NCBI GenBank assembly: GCA_018296165.2
Contig: JACKQL020000079.1
Span: 124,001-188,000 of the forward strand
Reading direction: 5' to 3'
From: Termitomyces sp. T153
Taxonomy: Eukaryota; Basidiomycota; Agaricomycetes; Agaricales; Lyophyllaceae
DNA length: 64,000 bases
The translations under genes and the position numbers were made by a program. Shown here piece by piece: positions 36,979-48,570 of the stretch. Numbering within the stretch: the stretch's first letter is position 1; the number at the start of each line of letters is the position of its first letter. The notes below the pieces were generated by a model that was given only the letters and a program-made list of their open reading frames with translations, was not told the origin of the DNA and did no database searches.

Positions 36979-37797
36979 GGGCTAATGAAACAATCGTACC
37001 ATGTGCTATGATAATGATTACAGTGCATTAATTCTACCGTGAAATGGTTGAAATGGTAAAGAAAGGGAAAGTTAGTGCCACCTTCAGTGTGCTGTAACTA
37101 GTGTGTACAGATCATTTGTTATCTAGAAGCATTCTGTGAGTCTCTGAGTCCTAGTAAACGGTTTCAAGGTTCGCCGTTGTATTGTGACATATGTACAAAT
37201 CATAGAATTCATGTCATAAGAGACGATTTATCATCATATCGATTTCTACGCGTTCGTCCTTCAAGTTGTCATGATTGACAGTCGATTTGATGTGTTACTC
37301 GCAAATTTATTAGCCATAGCTTCTCCCGGATCAGAACTTTCTCCGCAACTTCGATCAACCACATGGTGTCAGCGATCATCGATCATCATTTCATTAAGCA
37401 ATATTCATTCATGTCGCGCTGACAGCTGATAATAGCCTCTTTCCTTTCATAAGCCTTTCTTTTCAATACACGTTCTTTCAATTGCATATGTACATCCATC
37501 TCATTCTCCCTGAGTTATACTTAGATAAATATCTGAGACCAGTGTGGGCCATTATGAACCAGAGTTGATACAGTGTTTTTTCGCTCTGGCCTTACCGTGA
37601 CGACCCTAGAAATGATGTTGGTGTCAACTGCAGATCGGACAACTTACATACGGCTATAGTCCTCCATTTGGCAGTTCTCAACCATCACCGGATACCTGCG
37701 CTATTCGCGTCAACTTCGGCCACACTTGGGCGACGTGAGTTTATGGTTTTGCTCTTCTTGCTGACGATATTTTCTGTGACAACCCCTTCTCTCTATC
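36979..37797. other. Intergenic region
   Basis: No supported gene; the minus-strand frame at 37710-37991 is the shadow of the downstream gene. The left part is probably the P450 3' UTR. Confidence 0.4.
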
Positions 37798-40061
37798 ATG
37801 GTGTCCACTCGCATGGCCGAACACATTGACGCAAAGTGAGTGCTCTCACAGATAACTTGTCGCGTCTTGCTCAAGATCTGGGTGTCAGCATGGGCTCTAT
37901 GCTCATCGGTGTCATTGTAAGCGCGGTCTTGTTGGGCGTCTCTCTTGTGCAGACCTTTTACTATTATCTTAGTAAGTGATCTTCTGCTCAACGTACTTAT
38001 CAGAGTGACGGTCTCCCCTTGAACAAGATTACCCCAAAGACCGATGGTTTCTACGAACCCTAGTATATCCCAATTTTTTCGAGATTAAAACCTCCTGATA
38101 GTAGTCTCTTCAAGGTTGCTCTCACTGCTTTATTTGACACCGTGCATCTCGTCTTGATCACACATACGAGTAGGCACGATACCATGGGTAATATCTCTTG
38201 ACTAATGCACCGTTATAGTTTACCACTATCTTGTTTCCAACTACAAGTCTGTCCGAATTGTAACTTCTTCGTATCAACTTGCTAACTTGCAGCTGAATAG
38301 TAAACCTGAATCGATGGAACTCCTGATTTGGTAAGTGTGCCCCTCTCCTTCCGGCTTTCTGGTAAGGTTGATCCTCTATGATCAGGTCTGTCCTGGTAAG
38401 TGTACCCGTGTCAAACTCCGGCATTGAATTGGAATTTGAACTCTCTGTAATAGCTCGAGGCTTTGTTTACGGTACGATCACATCGATCATTGAAACCTTG
38501 CGTTATCTAAATCTTACGTCAGGGCGTGACCGGTGCTTTAGTTCAATGGTGAGGATGCATCGATTTGTTTTGATATCATGACATTTGAACGGTTTAAAGC
38601 TTCTATCTGACGCGAGTTTGGTTGCGTGAGTATGCTCGAAGATTGTTCGTCAGACTACTGTGATTGAACCATATTTACAGTCAGCAACAAAAACAAGTTC
38701 CTGACTGGTTTCATTCTGGCTATTGTCGTGGCAAATGCCAGTAAGCTCATCAATTCGGCAGGAAATTGATTACTAAGTTTTTTCTTATATCAGCGATGGG
38801 CACTGGTATGTTGCGATCAGTACGATCCCTCCCGAATGAGCTCTTACAGATATTGTTCAGTTTGGGTAGTTCTATCGTAGGTCGTCATTTGCTGATACTT
38901 CAAACGTATATTGATAAAGTATCGAGGATGCAACTCAACACGTTCGACGAGTTGCTGTCGATTTCGGTGAAGGCTTATCTGGTCTCAATTCGAGCTCGAC
39001 TGATAAAGTCGCAGCCGATTACCATTTCTATCAATGCACTATCAACGGCGGCAGACATTCTCATTGCAGTAAGCCTCTGCATCATACTCCACCAAGCCCG
39101 AACGGGGTTCAGGAAGTAAGTGCTTTCGCATGATGACTAAGGTTGCGAGCTCGACATATGACTTTCTTTCAGGTCAGACACAATGATCAACAGATTAGTA
39201 AGTTCGGGACGTTTGGGGTTGACTCTGATTTCCTTTCTAATGCTTCATATCAGACACTATTCATTGTGAACACTGGGGTGTAAGTGATCTCTGTCATTAT
39301 CGTTGATGTTGGGATAAATGTTGATGTTGAAATAAATTATTGCCGCTGAAGTTTGACTAGGTATCTATCTGCAAGGTTACCAACTAGAAATTGAACGCTT
39401 AATTTCTCTTCAGCATATGTGCTATGGCGTCACTTATTTCTGTACGTGTGTTGGCCTGCTCAGAACCTCAGTCCCCGTTTAAAATATATTCAGCTGATCG
39501 CTTCTCCCCTCACTTTGATTTACGCGACATTCTACTTCTGCATTGGACGCTGTGAGTTCCAGTGACTCAATGGGTCGATTTCCCTCATCTACTCTCTAAG
39601 TATACACGAACTCTTTTCTTGCTACGCTCAATGCTCGGAAGGCAATAACCGGGCAGGTTGACGACATTAGCCACATGCTCGTATCCATTCCACCAACTCT
39701 TCTTAACACCCACCAAGGTTCGGCTGGAAAGAAATCGCACCAACAAACTATATCCATCAGGATAGAAACTACACAGGAACAACACGGAAAAGTTCCAGCG
39801 AGTAATTTGGTGTGTTATTACTGTTCCGGTGATTCTCCTTGTGTCTAACCAATGGTCACCGCGATCATAAGCGCACTCGTTCACAAGGAAAGTTGGCCGA
39901 TAAGGAACTTTATAGCGAGGAAGAAGATCCGGTGTGTATTCTGCATCTATCTACACATAACTTGAACTTTACCTTCCAATCGCGCGTTGCAGAGACAGAA
40001 TGTTGCCCTTGAGACAACAAAAACCCACGAATCATTTGAGTCGGATCGACACCCTGTATAA
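37798..40061 (+). CDS. DUF6534-type multi-pass membrane protein
   Basis: A gene broken into about 14 small exons, so no single frame shows it well. From ATG 37798 (alternative 37813) it splices to MAEHIDANMGSMLIGVIVSA, LLGVSLVQTFYYYLNYPKDR, LFDTVHLVLITHTIYHYLVS and IWSVLLEALFTGVTGALVQ. It continues FYLTRVWLLSNKNKFLTGF, LIAVSLCIILHQARTGFRKS, TMINRLTLFIVNTGV and LIYATFYFCIGRLYTNSFLA, then TLNARKAITG. This is the order of spans and the closing YxNSFLATLNAR signature of the DUF6534 family, an abundant but uncharacterised family in mushrooms. Two further introns extend the cytoplasmic tail (LADKELYSEEEDP, KTHESFESDRHPV) to TAA at 40059-40061. One exon (38794-38805) is only 12 nt. Function unknown. 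Confidence 0.72.
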
Positions 40062-40187
40062 CTACCACCAGATCGGGGCCCGTTCCCGCTTATACATATA
40101 TACTTGACCTCGTCTTCCATCATCAGTAGAAAAAATCATCGAGGACACAAAAGAAAACACTCGTACCCGGGCCGAATTTGGTCGTAA

Positions 40188-42080
40188 CCACACATTTCCC
40201 AGATTGATGGCAGAAAAAATTTCATTGTTGTATTATTGTGGAGGGTCATTTGGCGACCCATGAATGGGGGTTTGCAAGGTTGAAACAACAACTATTTCCG
40301 AACGGCCGATTTTAACTGGTCGTAGATCTTACTACACCAATTCTACTTTGACCGACCCATTTGAAGTTCTGGTTTTGAATCAATAAGAATATCAAACTGG
40401 TATGGGCCGAAGGCACAGCATGTCCAAGATCTAGGTTACGTAAGATAAGTATTATTTTTTTTTTCAGTGGGATCACTATAGGCCGTACTAGTGGACAATT
40501 CACAAAGTGCTGGTGCTCAGACCACGATTGAGGGTTGAGTCTGGAGCCACTTCGAAATACGCACGCGAGGTGGAACTCGACTGTCTTCATCAGCTTCTAG
40601 CCTATACCCACTATAACCTCGGTCTCTTTTCTCCAGATTACTACCAATCGGGAGGAAAAATTTCCATGTATTTCTGGCTGTATTTATTCCTTTTGCTTTC
40701 TTTCCAAGGGATGCTCATCGGTTGTCAGACAATCTAGTTTTATTTTATTAGTCATTGCTACCTTGAATTGAGTATTGAATACTTCTGGATGTTTTCTGGT
40801 CATCCCTTTAATTAGGCCTGCTTTCGATGAATTGCTTATGAGAGTGATAACGAGATATAAATTATTTGACTGCAAAAATCTTCCAACGCCACAAGCTTGT
40901 CCCACCTCGAAGGAGCTTGAGGACGCTATTTTTGATGGGGCGCGTTGTCCAGATTGCATATTGATTGATTGATTCCACGTTGGCCAATGTAAAAAAAAGT
41001 GTACATCAATAGTTCTATGGATTGATAAACCAGTCTTGTCGACTAGTTATCATGACAATCCAAAAGAAAAATTCACCAGTCATAGTATAGCCGTAAGACA
41101 AAGGGAATGTCATTCCACTTATTTTCGCAGCCGTTGCAAGAGTTGTCGTGTTACCAATAGATGTTGAGGTCACAAGAATCATCATGAATGGGCCAGAATT
41201 TGACAGTCACACTCATTAATGTGAGTTAATAGCACAAAACCAGAGAAAATCGATGGATAACAAGGAGCTACATGAGCTAGTTCTGTAGCAAGAAATGGAA
41301 GATGATTCAAACCGGAGGCAACGAGGATTAGAACAAACGGGGGTGAAGATGAATGGAAAGGCATTCGAAAGCGAACATATAAGTCCATTGGGGAGCTCTA
41401 TTCATCATGCATCAGTATGTGTATAACTTCAGTTGCAATGATCTACTGACCTCGAACATGGACAGTTCGAACAGCTCCAAAATCACCAGCTTCGGGCAGC
41501 AGGTCGGCACCCACTAGCCGCCCAATATCCGAGAGAAGGTCTCCAACGCTGTCCAATGCTCCCCTAGAAGCAGTGACGTAAGTAAGTACCATTATGGTCA
41601 ACGAAATTGAGCATTTGCCCTTACGCAAATCCGTCCTCTACAAGATCTAAACGCATCAGTTAGAGCTAAAAAGATTGGGCAAGCTGGTAAACACTTACTA
41701 CGTGCAATCAGTCCTACTCCTTCTGTCGATACAACGGGTGTAGCGAGGGCAAGAGTTGCGAGGGTGGTCGCGACAAGCAGGAAAATGGTACGGAAGGAAG
41801 GCATTGTGATCACTGACTTAGATACCAGGATATCAATCAGAAAATCGAGCTCTGTCGCTGATGAGGAGTAAGGGCTTCGACAGGTCAACCTTTATAGTGA
41901 ACCTGTGAGATAAAATGCTAGCTATCTTGGCAAGATGGATGTTGACATATAGAAGCTATTTCGATGTATCAATAAACCATCAGCCCAAGACGTTAGAGAA
42001 CGCCCATCTCGTAAGACCCCATGACTGCCATCGACAAGAAATATTGATCTAGTCAGCTATAGTTCGCTTTGGTTTCAATA
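40188..42080 (+). repeat. Segmental duplication, copy A
   Basis: Closely similar to 51517-53460 in the same orientation, starting at CCACACATTTCCCAG and running through a ~1.2 kb non-coding stretch and a small secreted-protein gene to its upstream flank (AGAAATATTGATCTAGTCA). Differences are scattered substitutions and small indels. A more diverged third copy covers about 57640-58800. The left boundary falls 127 bp after the end of the DUF6534 gene. Confidence 0.85.
41443..41804 (-). CDS. Small secreted protein, family member 1
   Basis: Three exons (41804-41699; a ~16-nt middle exon; a final exon ending TAG 41443-41445) encode about 79 residues. The first exon is a signal peptide (MPSFRTIFLLVATTLATLAL) that is nearly identical in the two other family members. 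The short middle exon contributes KDGFA, and the last exon gives the acidic/hydrophobic mature part (DSVGDLLSDIGRLVGADLLP) ending VHVRGQ. No cysteines, so it is not a hydrophobin. I recognise no domain. It lies inside duplicated segment A. Confidence 0.7.
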
Positions 42081-42780
42081 AAATCTGCGTTCACAAAGAC
42101 CATTGCTACTCACAAGAATAGAAATCTATCTTCCGTCATGTCTGGCACTAGTTCTATGTTATTACCGTTTTCATTGCCCGACGATCACAAGTGCAAAGGC
42201 CACGAAAACTATACTGACCCGGAAGATCAATATGATTGCCCACGGAAAACCGCGAGGCTTACTCAACTATTGGGAGAATAAGATTATTATCTCCGAAGCC
42301 CTAAAGCCCAAGAAGAGGGAAGCTCCCGAAAACAGTGGAAGAACCTGACGAAGACGCTGCCAAACTAAGAAGTACCAGTCCAGATTTCCCTCCCAACCAC
42401 GAATGCAGAGTGAGCTCGAATACGAACTCCGCGAGAGTGTAGCCGCATCGTCGATCTTGATCAACCTGAACGATACCGCGGGATCGGGCATCGACCCTAA
42501 TGGAAGTTCACATGCCATGTAGACATTCTTGGAAAAGCAGTCCGGCGCAGGAAGTCACCGTATGCAGAATTGTTACAGCTATGCGTGCACAGTGAAAGGG
42601 TACAGACTAAAAGAGACCAAAAGATCAGACTAGAGGTTCGCGGGTTCAGCACAGATATATTGTGTATGTAGTAACATGTAACATTAGTTACTTACCTAGA
42701 GGGTCACGGGTTCAGCACAGAGACCCGCAAACTCTCCAGGACCAAAAATTGACTCTACGGTCACGTGAGTAAGTGAGGGG
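41805..42780. other. Upstream flank of secreted protein 1 and transition into the transposon nest
   Basis: The first ~275 bp belong to the segmental duplication and hold the gene's promoter. The rest has overlapping short frames with no support. A 24-bp direct repeat (AGAGGTTCGCGGGTTCAGCA and AGAGGGTCACGGGTTCAGCA) occurs at 42631 and 42698. Confidence 0.4.
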
Positions 42781-43290
42781 AGCATCAATGGAAGTAAATG
42801 TAGGGTCTCTGGCATACAATCTCAACAAGAATATGAAGGAAAAGGAATTGGCAGACTGTACATTGATGGTACTAAGGTTGCCAGTGAGGACGGGAGCATA
42901 GAAAAGATGTGCAAGTTGTGCAAGGCTGCAAATGATGCAGGAGCAGATATTACTGACAATAGTTTCATTGTGAAACTCCCCGACTTGTTCCCTGAATCGT
43001 CGGGACCCCATTGTATCGACAATGTATGGGGAAACTGAGCTTGTAAAGGTCATCCAGACCCTGACAACCCATGATGAGTGTATTGCTAACAGATCGGGTT
43101 GGCACTCGAAGCGACAATTCATGCATTCCAGGCACAAGTCAATAGTTTGGTCAAAGAAGAAACCAAACTCAGATACAAAGTGCCCAAACTGCAGGAAAAC
43201 TGGTCACCTCTAACTGGACTGTTTCCAAGAAGGGGAGGCATACAACGCCAGTACCCATTGTAATGGAAAGGGAAGTGCACAACATCCATT
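42781..43290 (+). pseudogene. Ty1/copia-like gag remnant with zinc knuckle
   Basis: A broken plus-strand frame reads ANDAGADITDNSFIVKLPD, then MYGETELVKVIQTLTTHDE, and ends in a CCHC zinc knuckle (CPNCRKTGHL, then LDC) with the spacing C-x2-C-x4-H-x4-C, but one residue of the knuckle is a stop codon. The order and wording fit copia gag. No copia pol was found next to it. Clearly inactive. Confidence 0.65.
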
Positions 43291-43506
43291 TCAGGCATTC
43301 TGAGATCTAGTAGATCGAGGCCTTTATTCTCAAAAGTTTGATGCTGGATCTGTACAACTGCTTGTATCTGTTTGTTCCTTATCTTTATCTTCATCTCATC
43401 ATCTTATCTTGTTCTTTTCTTATCTTACACCTGAATAAGCATCAACCTGATAATACAACCACAAGCTACAGTCCATGCCTTCAGCATGGGCTTGTAGCTC
43501 TTGCAA

Positions 43507-43690
43507 AGTTCCAGACCCAATCTCACTATGTTCAGATAGGTCTTTGTATTTTGTCAACTTGATGCTGAGATCCAAACTCAACCTCATTAAGTTCAGTCAG
43601 GTCTTTGTATTTTGTCAACTCAATGCTTAGATCCAAACCCAACCTCAGTATGTTCAGTCAGATCTTTGTATTTTGTCAACTCCTACCTTT
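43507..43690. repeat. 61-bp tandem repeat, three units
   Basis: Units start with GTTCAG at 43530, 43591 and 43652 and share TCTTTGTATTTTGTCAAC; a partial unit precedes the first. AT-rich with no CpG. Probably part of a decayed LTR or leader. Confidence 0.75.
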
Positions 43691-43699
43691 TTTCAATCA

Positions 43700-44128
43700 A
43701 TGTGTTTATTGTCCTGTCATGTCAATGTCAGTAAATGTCAGTCATTTCAATTATATTTAACTCTAAACCTTCCTTTGGAGTATTCCATTATTTTTAATGT
43801 AATGCTGGAATCCAGACCAAACCTCATGTTAGGTTTTCAATATTTCAACTCTTCCAAGTGATTACCATTTAATAGATCATCTTCAATATATTTGAAAATT
43901 TAAAATCATTGATGAATCAAAGTCTCCTCCAGCTTCTGTCTTCTTTTTACTCATACATTTTGAAGAGCATTTTTGACACTTTCTTGACACCAGAATATAC
44001 TAAAGAGAGAGAAATCATGGCTGACAAAGGTTGGAGCAAATCAAGGAGGTGTTGGGAGAGATTCTGGAGAAGTGGGGCAGTGGGGCAGCTTGGGAAGAGG
44101 TCAGGGGGTCTGGGAGTGGGTTGTGACA
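43700..44128 (-). mobile_element. Right end of a gypsy-type LTR
   Basis: Ends ...GGGTTGTGACA at 44128, directly followed by TCACCCCCCCTTC. Read on the minus strand this is a polypurine tract (GAAGGGGGGGTGA) immediately before TGTCACAACCC, the normal junction of internal region and 3' LTR. The same terminal 11 bp close the solo LTR at 48013. The left end of this LTR could not be placed. Confidence 0.5.
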
Positions 44129-44141
44129 TCACCCCCCCTTC
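44129..44141 (-). other. Polypurine tract of a minus-strand LTR retrotransposon
   Basis: The minus strand reads GAAGGGGGGGTGA next to the LTR terminus; in LTR elements this primes plus-strand DNA synthesis. Confidence 0.5.
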
Positions 44142-45786
44142 AGTGTCAAGACCCTCGAGGCATGGAGCATGAGTCAGGGATCAGCAGGGGCATGGAAATC
44201 AAAGCCAGAGCAATATTGATTAAACCACAGTGAGCAGCAGTGGCATGGGGAACAAAGTTGAAGCATGGCTGCTGTTTGTCAGGGGGCTCTTCCCAATCAA
44301 TTAAAAGGGTCAGATGTACTCTGGTGCTTCCCAATTTCTTCTCCATGTCTTCCTTGGCCTTGTCAGCAGCCTCTCCATCTGTAAGGGGACAACCCTTTGG
44401 TGGGTAGTCCAACCCTATTTTGGGCTTAGCCCCATGGTATGTTACTGGACCAGCTGTCTGATCTACTTCCTATTCCCCTTTTGTTTTGTTTAGTCAGCCC
44501 TTTGTAGTCATTGGACTCTATTTCTCCATTTGACATATTGATAGTCATTACTGCTTAGCATACCCAGGCTGCTTACCACATATAGCATTAGTCATAGCAT
44601 AGCTATAGATGTAGTATTTAAGCTGGTCACAAGGATGGAATATGCTTAGACCAATCAATACCAGCATTCCTCAGGTCTATCCAGTGAACTAATTGTGAGA
44701 ACCCTAGCATTGCTACCTTGCTCAGCTCACTGTGCTCACCCCTTGCCTGCCTCTTGGCTGCTATTCTGCTCCTTTAACACTCCTTGTTGCTTGTGCTTGC
44801 TCACTCTAGCTGGGTTCACCTGCAGAGTGTTTGTTCCCCTCACACCATCATCCCCAACTCCCCTACCTTCTGGTGACAACCATGTTGATGTGTGGGCCAA
44901 GTACAAGAGCTGCTGGGTAGAGTTTGATCAATGTCAGGACCAATAGAGAATAGAAACTATGTATCATAGTCATAAGTTTTCCTGTGATGACCTTGTTCCC
45001 TGATGCAACACTGATTTGAACTTGGTAGAGCCATCTGCTATAGTAGCAAGCTTGTCTGGGGGTCTCTCCCAGGCTCCAGGATCCTCAACACAGCCAGCCC
45101 CAGCACTGCCTATATGTCTGACTAGGCCAAGTCTAGAGCTGGGAATGGTTCAGGTTGTTCCAGAGGCCCAGCAAGTTCCCCAGGCAGAAGTGATGCCAGA
45201 GAGGTTTGCAGAGGCAGTTGAGCAGTGACAGGGGCTCCTAATATTAGAATGGTGTCAAGCTGAAGCTCTGGTAAGTCATTGAGCATGTCATTCTGTACTC
45301 CAGTTAAAGCCCATCCAGTGCACTCTGTGCCCAGCATGGGGAGCAGTATAACTTTGAGGCACCAGTACAGGAGTCCCACTGGAACTTGTCTGTCTGCCTC
45401 CCATGTCATACTTGGCATGAGAAGTGCTCTGTCTCATTGAGTTGGTATGCTGTCTGTATTGCAGTGGAACAGGGCTGGAGCTTGGAATGGGTGACAGTGC
45501 AGCTGGAGGAGGAGAGGAGGGGCAGGGTGTTGAGTTGGGGATCCAGGCTAGAGGGTGGGAGGAGCATGGAGCAACCAGTGAGGAAGGTTGGACCTCTGCA
45601 AGGTGAGCAGAGAGAGGGGGCTCCAGCAGTATAAGACAAGAGTAAGTGGAGGGCTTTCCCCTCATTGGAGTCAGGGCCCAGCAAGTGGCTGTAGAGCAAG
45701 GAGTCAATGGTGGGTGCCCCAGGGCCACATGTGTACTCTTCTGGGACAGGAGCTCTGATGGAGAGGTCCAGAGGGACTTCTGAGCC
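44142..45786 (+). mobile_element. Decayed retroelement leader/gag region
   Basis: CpG-free sequence with short frames. Between 44460 and 44700 it looks like an LTR R/U5 region (TATTTAAG box, AT-rich), followed by the plus-strand frame TPSSPTPLPSGDNHVDVWAK. Numerous stops. No complete ORF. Confidence 0.35.
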
Positions 45787-46515
45787 ATCCCCTCAATTTC
45801 CAAGACTCTCTTGCACTGGCAGGTGGAGGCATTGACAGGGATGCTGGCAACTTGCAAGAAGGAGCTTCAGAGAGTGGAGGAGGATTACAATGCAGTTCAA
45901 AGGAACAGGGACATAGTGTGGAGGGTTAGGAATGTGGCACAGCAGGAGCAGGAGGCAGCCATGCAGACAGCTGACAAGTGGGCATTGGAGGTGCAGGGGT
46001 TGTGGAAACAGCTGGGGCAGCTGGAGGTGTGGGCAGAGCAGAGAGCAGGGGTGCAGCAAGGAGCACCTAAAGTGGAGGGGTCCAGGATGGCAGTGGAGGT
46101 GTGGAGGCAGTGCAAAGAGTGGCTAGCCAATGAGGTGGCCTTGGGGCAGAGAGGGGTTATGCATGAGTCCCTCCATTTCTTCCCATTCTGGTCCTACTGA
46201 TCCAAGTTGGCAGACTGGGTCCAAGAGCACCAGATTCTTCTAGACAGGATGTTGGCTGCTCATGCATCAATCCAGGATGGACTAACCTAGATGCCCAGAG
46301 AGCAAGGGTTCTGGCAGATGGGGCAGTTGCTGGTGGTGCATCAGCAGAAAAATGCAGTGATCCCCAGGGCATGATGGAAGGTGGCACCTGACATGGAGAA
46401 GCCCTTACCTGGACATCTGCAGGTCCTGGCTATTGTGGGTGCCCAGATGGAGGTGGATTCAATTAAGAGGGTAACAAGGGTGATTCCAGAGGAGGAGGAG
46501 GAGTGATGGGGGGGC
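45787..46515 (+). pseudogene. Coiled-coil gag-like retroelement ORF fragment
   Basis: A plus-strand frame over 45811-46200 reads WQVEALTGMLATCKKELQRV, EDYNAVQRNRDIVWRV and GLWKQLGQLEVWAEQR, a long heptad-like coiled coil. Similar coiled-coil proteins are encoded beside gypsy elements in Agaricomycetes. The frame is closed by stops on both sides. The CpG-poor composition matches its surroundings. It runs opposite to the pol pieces, so it probably comes from another copy or element. Confidence 0.4.
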
Positions 46516-46639
46516 TCAGACTTCTTTTTTGTTCTTGTCATCTCATACCTCTTGTGGTCCCTTGTTGTTATATTTTGTATTCAATAGCTTGTGTATACTC
46601 AGTTATTCCCCTGGAGAGTTTGAATTGATCAGGCTGTTG

Positions 46640-46846
46640 TCCAAGTACACAAACATTGTTTATGTTGTGGAAGAGGTCATCCATGAATACTGGTAGTTGG
46701 TGGGGGAGTGGGTCATCCTGCAGAGCATCACTAGTACCTGAAGAGGCCTTGGCAGGTGTGGAGGGTGGTCATCCATTCATGTTCCAGAGCAGTCCAGACA
46801 TCATTGTAGCTAGAGCAGAGGTAGGTGTCAGCACTGTGGAGGCAGT
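46640..46846 (-). pseudogene. Gypsy reverse transcriptase fragment, left part of interrupted copy
   Basis: Aligns by eye with 50655-50900 of the other pol copy in the same orientation (shared TCCA-GTACACAA, GTTGTAGC-AGAG, CACTGTGGAGG). It is cut at 46846 by the solo LTR and continues at 48019. Decayed, without a usable frame. Confidence 0.65.
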
Positions 46847-48013
46847 TGTCAGGTTCCACTGACCATGGGGGCTCAGCTACACTGGGCGAGTCCTTACTAG
46901 GCAGATGTGATTCCCTGCACTGACAACCAGGCACTCGAAGGTGTTCCAGACATTGGGGACTTGTGAGGATAGTTGGTGGAGGTTGGTCCGAGCAAGTCCG
47001 GGGTGGTCCGGAGGAGTAGAGGATGAGTTGCAGGGATGGGGAACAGGCTTGGTGGGGTTCAGGCATAAGTCCATGTGTGAGTATTGTGGGTGCGGAGGAG
47101 GTGGAGGCTATGCAAATGATGGGAGCAGAACCGGAGTTCTGATGGGGGATCAACAGGGATTGATAGGGTTCGGAGCCGAGTGTGTAGCAAGGTCCGGAGT
47201 TGGTGAAAGAGTGTCGGAGGTTTGTAATCATAATCGTGGAGTTTGTGAGGGCATTATGGTTGAGAGGACTTGAGCACGATAGATAGAATCAAACAAGATG
47301 AGATGGAGTTGAACAAAATGAGACAAAGACGAGATGAGAATGAGAGTAGATTCAGGCGGAGACATGGAACAATAACAAAAAGATAACGGAATAGAGGCGA
47401 GATAAGACCGGGAGACAGAGAATAGGGAAAATGAGACACGAGACACGAAACATGAGAAGAAACAATCAGAAACACATCAGGAAAGGCCAGTAAGTAGGTA
47501 GTTAATCTCAAGACTAGAGTACAAGGAGTTACTCTATGTCTTATATACTGACTACTGAAGAGCTCTGGGGATGTCGGCTGTGGTGGCGGGGCTTGGCAGA
47601 GCTTGACAGAGTTGACGGGTGTCGGTTACAACCAGAGGGTGGGCCACATTGATATGTTGATGGGATCAATTGTGATGCAGTCCGTTCTGAGGTTGTCGTG
47701 ATACCCCAGGGTAAGTCAGGGGAGCCAGGGTGTCGAGTTGATGACATGTAATGGGGTCAGGCACAGCGGGAGAGTGGTCCCAGAAGCTCAGGAAGTCCAG
47801 GGGAAGCGCTGGCAGCTGTGGGGAAGACGTCGGAGTTGGCCAGGGAGCCATTGGAGTTAGCCAAGAATGCATTGGAGTTAGCCAAGAATGCGTCAGAGTT
47901 AGCCAGAGTAGGCACGGAGTGCTGGGGAAGTTTGACAAAGCATCAGGGGGGGGTTCTGGGGGGATGGGGGTTTGTCGGGTGATGTACAGGGCTTCAGGGA
48001 ACGGGTTGTGACA
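46847..48013. mobile_element. Solo LTR (1,167 bp) with 5-bp target duplication
   Basis: Begins TGTCAGGTTCC and ends GGGTTGTGACA, giving the TG...CA ends and TGTCA/TGACA inverted termini of LTRs. It is flanked by the direct repeat GCAGT at 46842-46846 and 48014-48018. Removing it and one GCAGT restores continuity with the uninterrupted pol copy near 50900. Many CpGs remain inside it, unlike the flanks. No internal coding region lies between the ends, so this is a solo LTR. Orientation not decided. Confidence 0.75.
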
Positions 48014-48018
48014 GCAGT

Positions 48019-48570
48019 TAACAAGATTTCCAATCAGGGGAAGTGGATACTGGTTCTGTTGAGGACTTTGTTGAATCTCTGGTAGTCAGCATGGAGTCAG
48101 AGAGACCATTTAATTCTCTTGGCAGCAGAGTTGTAACTCCAGCGGGGGAGATTGGAGTGCATTATGCCTTGCTGAGCATGTCATGAGGTAGTGTTTTGAG
48201 GGTCCAGAATTCAACTTCCAACAGGTTGTAGATCTTGCCAAAGGAAGGGGGCATGGTTTTCTTCAAGTTTAGCTCTACAATGAGTGTGGAGGGGTGCTTT
48301 ACTCTCTTTTTAAAGAATGCATCAGTGAATTCATGGTACTCCAGAAAAACTACTTCATATGGTGTTTGTTCCTCTGATGTTTCAATGGGGTAGTCTCTGC
48401 ACATAGGCATTCCTTTGGCAAGGTTGGAGTGATTTGTAGTTGATAGGCAGGGATTCTGTCTTGCAGAGTGCATGTGGCAGGGATGGCACTGATAGTTTTG
48501 GCATTGGAAGATTTCAGCTTGGTGGGGTTGGGCATCAGAGTCAAGGTGGTGGGGTCCAGAGTTGTGGCAC
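48019..48570 (-). pseudogene. Gypsy pol fragment, right part of interrupted copy
   Basis: Continues the RT fragment after the solo LTR (TTAACAAGATTTCCAATCAG matches TCAACAAGATCTCCAATTAA at 50908). It then covers the linker between protease and RT: minus-strand EYHEFTDAFFK, FGKIYNLLEVEF and MLSKA echo EYHEFTDVFSKG and FGKIYNMSKVKL in the other copy. Frames are broken. Confidence 0.65.

Noticed and set aside
43503..43690. CRISPR-like spaced repeats
   Set aside because: The 61-bp units are contiguous tandem repeats without unique spacers, in a eukaryotic genome.
45288..45857. 189-codon minus-strand frame in the retroelement nest
   Set aside because: Ser/Pro/Leu-rich translation of CpG-free G-rich sequence without domain features; opposite to the coiled-coil frame.
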